This document shows positions 6,843-12,088 of a stretch of DNA of 12,088 bases, in pieces. The notes beneath the pieces were generated by a model. It made no database searches. It saw nothing but the letters and a program-made list of their open reading frames with translations, and had not been told where the DNA came from. The position numbers were made by a program, and so were the translations under genes. The DNA comes from Ruminococcaceae bacterium UBA5904. GTDB lineage: Bacteria; Bacillota; Clostridia; Oscillospirales; Acutalibacteraceae. The stretch lies in NCBI GenBank assembly GCA_002431305.1, contig DJEG01000020.1, forward strand, positions 2,430-14,517, written 5' to 3'. Every line of letters begins with the position of its first letter. Within the stretch, counting starts at the first letter, position 1.

Positions 6843-7639
6843 TAATAAGAGAAAAAATCGCGCTCGACGGAGCGGGAAATACGAGAGACCTCGGAAATAT
6901 ATCGTTCGGCGGTAAGAAAATAAAGGACGGACTGCTCATCCGAAGCGGAAACATCGCTTCTCTGTCGGAACGCGATATTGATATACTCGAAAATAAATAT
7001 AAAGTCAAAGCCGTAATTGATCTGAGAACCGACCTTGAAGCAAAAGAGGCTCCCGATATTATATTGAACGGTGCGAAGTATTACAGGCTTACCCCTCTTA
7101 CGGAGTCCGCAATGGGCGTTACGCATGAAAAGGCTACGGGACTTGAGCTTTTCACAAACGGAATCGACGTGAAAATCGACCCCGATACATACATGTGCGA
7201 AATGTATGATAAGTTTCTTTTCTCAGAGCACGGTATGAGCGAATACCGTAAGTTTTTTGATATTCTTATTGATACCGACGGATGCATTTTGTGGCATTGC
7301 AGTGCGGGAAAAGACAGAGCGGGCATGGCGGCGGCTCTCGTTGAACTGGTGATCGGAGTTGACGAGGAGACTATAGCCGAGGATTTTATGCTCACGAATT
7401 TCTTTACAGAGAAGGAGCGTAAGAAAAAACTCGAAATGTTCCTTACATACCCCGGCGCAAAGGCGATAAGGGACTATATCTATGCACTGCTGAGCGTAAG
7501 CGAAAAATACATTGAACACGTTATCGGCAGGATGAAAAACGATTTCGGCAGTGTCGAAGGTTATTTTGAAAACGGAATAGGTCTTACATCTGAAAAAATT
7601 GAAATATTGAAAAATAAATATACCGAGAGTATTAATTGA
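6839..7639 (+). CDS. Tyrosine phosphatase-like protein (Y_phosphatase3 / IphP-LipA type)
   Basis: A 266-residue soluble protein with the HCxxGxxR signature: HCSAGKDRAG at 153-162, catalytic Cys154 and phosphate-binding Arg160. GNTRDLG (13-19), LIRSG (33-37) and VIDLRTDLE (59-67) are the other hallmarks of the atypical, lipid- or protein-directed tyrosine phosphatases of Firmicutes and proteobacteria (IphP, Listeria LipA). There is no signal peptide, so it acts in the cytoplasm. It could remove phosphate from protein tyrosine, a phosphoinositide or a small metabolite. The ATG overlaps the radical SAM stop (ATGA), and AAGGAGA at 6824-6830 is an excellent ribosome binding site, so it is the most strongly initiated gene of the operon. 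The MATE gene begins 6 bases after its stop. Confidence 0.9.
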   Translation: MIIREKIALDGAGNTRDLGNISFGGKKIKDGLLIRSGNIASLSERDIDILENKYKVKAVIDLRTDLEAKEAPDIILNGAKYYRLTPLTESAMGVTHEKATGLELFTNGIDVKIDPDTYMCEMYDKFLFSEHGMSEYRKFFDILIDTDGCILWHCSAGKDRAGMAAALVELVIGVDEETIAEDFMLTNFFTEKERKKKLEMFLTYPGAKAIRDYIYALLSVSEKYIEHVIGRMKNDFGSVEGYFENGIGLTSEKIEILKNKYTESIN

Positions 7640-7645
7640 TAGTTT

Positions 7646-9007
7646 ATGATAATAACACGTGACAGAAGTTTTTATTCTACGCTTATAAAGCTGTCGATTC
7701 CGATAGCGTTACAGAATTTAATAACGTTCTGCGTGGGACTTGCCGACAACCTGATGATAGGCTCGCTCGGCGACAGCGCGATATCCGGCGTTTATATGGG
7801 TAACCAGGTTCAGACGCTTATGCAGGTTTTTTCAACAGGAATCGAGGGCGCGATTCTCGTTCTTTCTGCGCAGTACTGGGGCAAAAGAGATACCGGAAGC
7901 ATTAAGAAGATAGTATCAATCGGTCTTAAATTCTCCGTTGTATTCGGACTTCTGGTAAGTATGATATGCGCTGTATCTCCCGGCTGGGTCATATCTCTTT
8001 TTTCGCCCGATTCTTCGGTTATTTCCAACGGACGCGAATACCTCGGTGTGCTGTGCTGTTCGTTCGTGTTTTTCTGTATAACGCAGTCGCTCATAGCGTC
8101 AATGAGAAGCGTGGAGACCGCGAATATAGGCATGGCGGTTTCGCTTGTAACGCTTGTTGTCGACGTCGCGCTCAATTATTTATTGATATTCGGAAAATTT
8201 GGTTTTCCCGCCCTTGGCGTGCGGGGCGCGGCGATCGCTACGCTGAGTGCGAGATTATGCGAATGCATTATCATGATAATATACGTATTTGTTATAGATA
8301 AAAAACTGCAGCTTTCCGTCAGGGATCTTCTTACGTTCGATAGGATTTTGTTAAAGGATTTTATAAAATACGGTACGCCGATTATCGCAGGGCAAATCGT
8401 CTGGGCTTGTAACATGATGGCGAACAGCGTTATAATCGGTCACATGGGCAAGGCGGTTACGGCGGCTGTAAGCATTGCGAATATGCTTAACAATCTCGCA
8501 TACGTCACAATGAACGGCATGGCGGCCGCTGTTGGAATTATAACCGGAAAGACCGTCGGCGCGGGCAAGCGCGATAAGATGATAGAGTACGCAAAAACCG
8601 TGCAGGTGATTTTCCTCTGCTTGGGAATAGTGACCGGGCTTGTGCTGTTTTTAATAAAGAATCCGTTTATCTCGTTTTATAATGTAAGTTCTGAGGCGGG
8701 CGCGTATGCAAAGCAGTTTATAAACGTTCTGTCTGTTACGATGGTCGGAACGTGCTATCAGTGCGCATGTCTTTTCGGACTCGTAAAGTCGGGCGGAGAT
8801 ATAGGATTCGTATTTAAAAACGATACGATATTCGTTTTTTTGGTTGTTATTCCGTCGGCGTTAATATCGGTAAAGCTCGGGGCGTCGCCGTGGATTACGT
8901 TTTTATGCCTTAAAAGCGACCAGATTTTAAAGTGCTTTGTTGCGGCGGTTAAGATAAACAGGTTTAACTGGATGCGAAACCTGACAAGAGATGCCGAAAA
9001 CCCTTGA
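7646..9007 (+). CDS. MATE family efflux transporter
   Basis: A 453-residue integral membrane protein of normal MATE length with about 12 hydrophobic helices in two homologous halves. Typical motifs: IPIALQNLITF (18-28), LADNLMIGSLG (32-42) in the first half and NSVIIGHMG (260-268) in the second; also NYLLIFGKFGFPALGVRGAAIAT (177-199, given in full only by position) and KSGGDIGFVFKND near the end. MATE proteins export organic cations, drugs or metabolites in exchange for Na+ or H+; the substrate cannot be told. The start ATG at 7646 lies 6 bases after the phosphatase stop and has no good Shine-Dalgarno, suggesting re-initiation by ribosomes leaving the upstream gene. Its position as last gene suggests export of something made or modified by the operon. 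The stop TGA (9005-9007) is part of the aroA -35 box. Confidence 0.92.
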   Translation: MIITRDRSFYSTLIKLSIPIALQNLITFCVGLADNLMIGSLGDSAISGVYMGNQVQTLMQVFSTGIEGAILVLSAQYWGKRDTGSIKKIVSIGLKFSVVFGLLVSMICAVSPGWVISLFSPDSSVISNGREYLGVLCCSFVFFCITQSLIASMRSVETANIGMAVSLVTLVVDVALNYLLIFGKFGFPALGVRGAAIATLSARLCECIIMIIYVFVIDKKLQLSVRDLLTFDRILLKDFIKYGTPIIAGQIVWACNMMANSVIIGHMGKAVTAAVSIANMLNNLAYVTMNGMAAAVGIITGKTVGAGKRDKMIEYAKTVQVIFLCLGIVTGLVLFLIKNPFISFYNVSSEAGAYAKQFINVLSVTMVGTCYQCACLFGLVKSGGDIGFVFKNDTIFVFLVVIPSALISVKLGASPWITFLCLKSDQILKCFVAAVKINRFNWMRNLTRDAENP

Positions 9008-9032
9008 CAAAGAGGCTTAATAAAATTAGAAT
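9004..9032 (+). promoter_or_regulatory. aroA: Near-consensus sigma-A promoter of aroA
   Basis: Perfect -35 TTGACA (9004-9009), 17 bases, TAGAAT (9027-9032). The -35 overlaps the last codon and the TGA stop of the MATE gene. The predicted start is near 9039, giving a leader of about 18 bases that holds little more than the ribosome binding site, so no riboswitch or attenuator fits. Confidence 0.8.
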
Positions 9033-9056
9033 ATAAAAAAACGGGGAGGATAAATT

Positions 9057-10268
9057 ATGAATGTTAAATTTTATTCTTCATTGGCGGCAGGTACCGTAGA
9101 GGCTCCGCCGTCAAAAAGCATGGCGCACAGGCTTCTGACATGCGCATGCCTTGCAAACGGCAGGAGCGTTATTAAAAATATCTCGTATTCCAACGATATT
9201 CTTGCGACGCTCGATTGTCTCGAAACACTCGGCGCAAAGTGCGAGAGGGGAGACGATTACGTTATTGTCGACGGTATAGACGTTCACTCGTTTATGCCCT
9301 CCGGTGCGCTTAAATGCCGTGAGAGCGGAAGCACATTGAGATTTATGATTCCCATTGCGCTGTTATGCGGTGAAAGGTGTGAGTTTAACGGAACTCAGTA
9401 CCTTATGCACCGTCCCCAAAGCGTTTACGAGGAACTTTTTGTAAGACAGGGTATTAAGTTTAAACGAGGGGATGATTATATCCTCGCAAAGGGCAGTTTA
9501 AAGCCGGGCAATATTAAAATTGTGGGAAATGTCAGCAGTCAGTTTGTCAGCGGACTTCTGTTTGCTTTGCCTAATCTTGATTCGGACAGTGTTCTGGAGA
9601 TTATTCCTCCCGTAGAGAGCAGATCGTACATAGATTTAACGTTGAAAAGTCTCGAAAAATTCGGCGTAAAAGCAGAATGGACGGATGAAAATACTCTGTT
9701 TATCAAAGGAAATCAGCAATTCGTGCCGTGCGATATTACGGTAGAGGGCGATTATTCGAATGCATGCGCATTTGACGCGTTCAATACTGTCGGCGGACAT
9801 GTAATCGTCACGGGTCTTGACGAAAACAGTCTTCAGGGCGACAGAGTTTATAAGGAGTATTTTAAGGCTTTGACTGAGGGTAAAGCCGAACTCGATATTT
9901 CCGACTGTCCCGATTTAGGACCGGTTCTGTTTGCCGTCGCGGCGGCGAATCACGGCGGAGTGTTTACCGGTACGGACAGACTGAGAATAAAAGAGAGCGA
10001 TCGAATTTCCTCGATGAAAACGGAACTCGAAAAGGTCGGCGCGTATGTTTACGAGGAGGACAGTAAAGTTACTGTCATATCCGCCCCGCTGAGCGAACCC
10101 GCGGGCGAAATCGATTCTCATAACGACCACAGAATAGTTATGGCGATGTCGCTGATTCTCTCGAAAACAGGGGGAGTTATAACGAATGCGCAGTCGATAA
10201 ATAAGAGTCTGCCCGATTATTTCGATAAACTCAAAACTCTGTCGGTTAAATTTGAAACAGAACAGTAA
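9057..10268 (+). CDS. aroA: 3-phosphoshikimate 1-carboxyvinyltransferase (EPSP synthase)
   Basis: Transfers the enolpyruvyl group of PEP to shikimate 3-phosphate, the sixth step of the shikimate pathway, in the cytoplasm. At 403 residues it is slightly shorter than E. coli AroA (427). Motifs: PPSKSMAHR (17-25, Lys20), RESGSTLRF (88-96, the PEP-binding loop), NVSSQFVSGL (158-167), GDYSNACAFDAF (231-242), CPDLGPV (284-290, with the likely catalytic Asp286), RIKESDRISSM (310-320) and DHRIVMAM (357-364). The PEP loop differs from the usual GNAGTAMRPL: Gly91 is kept, but the Pro after the Arg is Phe96. The start ATG has GGGGAGGA 6 bases upstream, a very strong site. It is transcribed alone between its own promoter and terminator. 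DAHP synthase of the same pathway is about 8 kb upstream on the same strand. Confidence 0.96.
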   Translation: MNVKFYSSLAAGTVEAPPSKSMAHRLLTCACLANGRSVIKNISYSNDILATLDCLETLGAKCERGDDYVIVDGIDVHSFMPSGALKCRESGSTLRFMIPIALLCGERCEFNGTQYLMHRPQSVYEELFVRQGIKFKRGDDYILAKGSLKPGNIKIVGNVSSQFVSGLLFALPNLDSDSVLEIIPPVESRSYIDLTLKSLEKFGVKAEWTDENTLFIKGNQQFVPCDITVEGDYSNACAFDAFNTVGGHVIVTGLDENSLQGDRVYKEYFKALTEGKAELDISDCPDLGPVLFAVAAANHGGVFTGTDRLRIKESDRISSMKTELEKVGAYVYEEDSKVTVISAPLSEPAGEIDSHNDHRIVMAMSLILSKTGGVITNAQSINKSLPDYFDKLKTLSVKFETEQ

Positions 10269-10287
10269 AAAATATTAATTTAATCAG

Positions 10288-10319
10288 AAAGCCGTCGATG
10301 TGCCCGACGGCTTTTTTTT
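10288..10319 (+). terminator. Rho-independent terminator after aroA
   Basis: GCCGTCG (10291-10297) pairs with CGACGGC (10305-10311) around a 7-base loop. AAA before and TTT after extend the stem to 10 bp, and a run of eight T follows. It lies 19 bases after the aroA stop. Confidence 0.93.
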
Positions 10320-10361
10320 GTGCTTTATTATTGTGATATTATTACATTTTTAAGTATATTT

Positions 10362-10402
10362 ATTGCATTTGACTTGCAATCTTTTCTAGTTTTAGTTATA
10401 CA
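10362..10402 (+). promoter_or_regulatory. Promoter of the LRR surface protein gene with overlapping dyad
   Basis: TTGCAA (10374-10379), 17 bases, TATACA (10397-10402). TTGACT at 10369 is an alternative -35. An inverted repeat ATTGCA (10362-10367) / TGCAAT (10375-10380) overlaps the -35 and could be an operator. The leader would be about 90 bases; no riboswitch-like structure is evident in it. The rest of the gap 10320-10496 shows nothing else. Confidence 0.5.
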
Positions 10403-10496
10403 TATATCATAATGGCAATAAGTTGTACCTGTGCCGTTTGATTGTGACAGTATGATTTTGATTATGCTGTAAAAGTAAAATTTCGGAGGTTGTTTT

Positions 10497-12088
10497 ATGA
10501 AAACGTTGAGACGGCGGACAATATCTATAATTTTGTCCGTAATTATGGTTTTGTCCTGCTTTGCGGGGATGACGTTCTCGGTTGGGGCGGAGACAATCGG
10601 GGACTATGAATATGAAGTCCTCGATAATGAAACCGTATCAATAACGAAATATATCGGCAGCGATACCGATGTTGTAATTCCGTCTGAGATTGACGGGAAA
10701 ACGGTTACAAAAATAGGCAGTAACGCATTTTACAGATGCACCGGACTAACAAAAATAATAATACCCGACAACGTTACAGAGATAGGTGAATGGGCATTTT
10801 ATAGCTGTATCGGTCTTACACGTTTAACTATACCTGATAGTGTTACTGCAATAGGTAGACAAGCATTTCGTGAATGCACCGGTCTTACAAGCTTAATAAT
10901 ATCAGACAGTCTTTCGGAGATTGATGGTTTTGTATTTTCTGACTGCTCTGGACTTAAAGAAATAACTATCCCAAAAAGTGTTACAAAAATAGGCTATCGT
11001 TCTTTTTCAGGATGTGCAGAACTTGCAAACGTAATAATTCCTAATAGTGTTACGTCAATAGACACGTGGGCATTTGAAGGATGTGCAGAACTTGCAAACA
11101 TAATAATTCCTAATAGCGTTACGTCACTAGGCAATTGGGTATTTGAAGGTTGCACAAGCCTTATAAGTTTTGCATTACCTGATAGTGTAGAAACAATTGG
11201 CATTAATGTATTTAAAGGATGTACAAGCCTAAAGGAAATAAATGTTAATACCGGTAATGAAAATTTTAAATCAATAGACGGCGTCTTATTTGATTATCAT
11301 ATTACAAAGATTATACAATATCCGCAAGGCAGAGAAGGCAGTTATAGTGTACCTGCCGGAGTCACGATGATAGGTTCAGATTCATTTTACGAATGCGAGG
11401 GACTTACAAATATAACAATACCGAACAGTGTTACCCGTATTTTATATTATGCATTTTCCGGATGTACAACGCTTACAAGTGTGTCTATACCCGACAGTGT
11501 TACAGAAATTGAAGAAGGAGCATTTTCATCATGTTCCGGACTTACTAGTATTGTTATTCCTAAGAGTGTTGGATTTATAGGTAATTTTGCTTTTAACTGT
11601 AAAAATCTTAAAGATGTAAAGATATATGGACTGAATGTAAAAATTAAAGAAAAAGCATTTTACAATGCAAACAGAGACTCAAATGATCTTACTATTTATG
11701 GATATGCATATTCTACGGTAAAAAATTATGCAAATGAGAATGCGTTTAATTTTGTTGAATTACAGTGTGAACATAAAGATATGTTTACGTATGAGCAAGA
11801 AGCGACGTGTACAGAATCCGGAATAAAGGGACATAAGGAATGCTATGAGTGCGGTTTTTATGAAGAAGGAATATCAGTTCCCGCCCTCGGTCACAGTTTT
11901 GAAAACTATGTTTCCGATAACAATGCAACTTGTACCGCAGACGGAACAAAGACCGCAAAGTGCGAACGTTGTAATGCAACAGATACAATTACAGATGTCG
12001 GTTCTGCTAAGGGGCACATTATAGTTAAAGATGAAGCAGTTGAGCCGACCTGTACAGAAACCGGACTTACCGCGGGTTCCCACTGCTC
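10497..12088 (+). CDS. Secreted BspA-type leucine-rich-repeat protein, open at right edge
   Basis: An open frame of 530 codons with no stop before the window ends. The start ATG has CGGAGG upstream. A signal peptide (basic MKTLRRR, hydrophobic 8-28, likely cut after VGA31) sends it out of the cell. Residues about 58-400 are LRR_5/BspA repeats of 23 residues, pattern IxIPxSVTxIGxxAFxGCxxL; seven regular copies (88-248) are followed by an irregular insert (249-281, with FKSIDGVLFDYHITKIIQYP) and four or five more. From 424 come three Cys-rich modules of the type ATCTExG...C-x2-C: Cys438/449/452, Cys479/489/492 and Cys519/530 (cut by the edge). Such proteins bind host or substrate surfaces in Bacteroides and Treponema; the role here is inferred. 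The cell-surface anchor must lie beyond the window. Codon use is richer in ATA, ACA and AAA than in its neighbours. Confidence 0.9.
   Translation, partial: MKTLRRRTISIILSVIMVLSCFAGMTFSVGAETIGDYEYEVLDNETVSITKYIGSDTDVVIPSEIDGKTVTKIGSNAFYRCTGLTKIIIPDNVTEIGEWAFYSCIGLTRLTIPDSVTAIGRQAFRECTGLTSLIISDSLSEIDGFVFSDCSGLKEITIPKSVTKIGYRSFSGCAELANVIIPNSVTSIDTWAFEGCAELANIIIPNSVTSLGNWVFEGCTSLISFALPDSVETIGINVFKGCTSLKEINVNTGNENFKSIDGVLFDYHITKIIQYPQGREGSYSVPAGVTMIGSDSFYECEGLTNITIPNSVTRILYYAFSGCTTLTSVSIPDSVTEIEEGAFSSCSGLTSIVIPKSVGFIGNFAFNCKNLKDVKIYGLNVKIKEKAFYNANRDSNDLTIYGYAYSTVKNYANENAFNFVELQCEHKDMFTYEQEATCTESGIKGHKECYECGFYEEGISVPALGHSFENYVSDNNATCTADGTKTAKCERCNATDTITDVGSAKGHIIVKDEAVEPTCTETGLTAGSHC
11010..11147 (+). 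repeat. Recent 69-bp tandem duplication inside the LRR region
   Basis: Units 11010-11078 and 11079-11147 are in exact 69-bp register, one 23-residue LRR each. Over their first 50 or so bases they differ at only three positions (for example 11031/11100 and 11047/11116), including the shared GCAELAN and IIPNSVTS segments. Other repeats in the gene are far more diverged at DNA level, so this pair looks young. Confidence 0.8.

Noticed and set aside
7966..8301. Plus-strand frame of 111 codons inside the MATE gene
   Set aside because: Lies wholly inside conserved MATE coding sequence in another frame, with composition typical of an out-of-frame read.
10403..10496. Riboswitch or structured leader before the LRR gene
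   Set aside because: About 90 AT-rich bases without paired conserved elements or an anti-terminator; nothing matches a riboswitch class I know.
10994..11203. Open frame of 69 codons on the minus strand with an internal repeat
   Set aside because: It is the mirror of the duplicated LRR units; the plus-strand frame has a signal peptide, a ribosome binding site and clear repeats across the whole stretch.
10497..12088. CRISPR-like or minisatellite reading of the regularly spaced repeats
   Set aside because: The 69-bp periodicity keeps the reading frame and encodes 23-residue LRRs; there are no constant repeats with variable spacers.

Overview
The window looks like chromosomal DNA of a gut-type Firmicute, probably Clostridia of the Ruminococcaceae/Oscillospiraceae kind. 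The reasons are the clear AGGAGG-like ribosome binding sites, sigma-A type promoters with 17-bp spacers, a lipobox lipoprotein, an intracellular GH78 rhamnosidase, a radical SAM/SPASM protein, and a BspA-like leucine-rich-repeat surface protein with Cys-rich 'ATCTExG' modules. The taxon is inferred from gene style, not from a marker gene.

Layout. (1) 1-951, plus: 3' part of a class I DAHP synthase, first enzyme of the shikimate pathway, closed by a hairpin at 967-994. (2) 1106-3270, minus: a TIM-barrel sugar phosphate isomerase/epimerase-like protein, then 13 bp later a helical HEAT-like protein, then after 148 bp a small lipoprotein. (3) 3343-5881, plus: a two-helix membrane protein and a 722-residue alpha-L-rhamnosidase, each with its own predicted promoter, ending in a UUCG-tetraloop terminator. 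(4) 5997-9007, plus: a tight three-gene operon of a radical SAM/SPASM protein, a tyrosine phosphatase-like protein and a MATE exporter. (5) 9057-10268, plus: aroA (EPSP synthase), with a near-consensus promoter whose -35 box overlaps the MATE stop codon, and a strong terminator. (6) 10497 to the right edge, plus: a secreted BspA-type LRR protein, open at the edge.

How the genes fit together. DAHP synthase and EPSP synthase catalyse the first and the sixth of the seven steps to chorismate, yet about 8 kb of unrelated genes on both strands lies between them. The rhamnosidase has no signal peptide, so it probably acts on imported rhamnosides; the sugar isomerase-like gene 440 bp upstream, on the other strand, may serve a related catabolic route. 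No transporter or regulator for such a pathway is in the window. The radical SAM/phosphatase/MATE operon is the best candidate for an undescribed function (modification or synthesis of a small molecule plus export), but no precursor peptide or known pathway enzyme lies beside it.

No tRNA, rRNA, CRISPR array, transposase or integrase was seen. Every gene-free stretch is under 300 bases. The most informative non-coding stretch is 3271-3342, where two opposed promoters share the same 37 bp.
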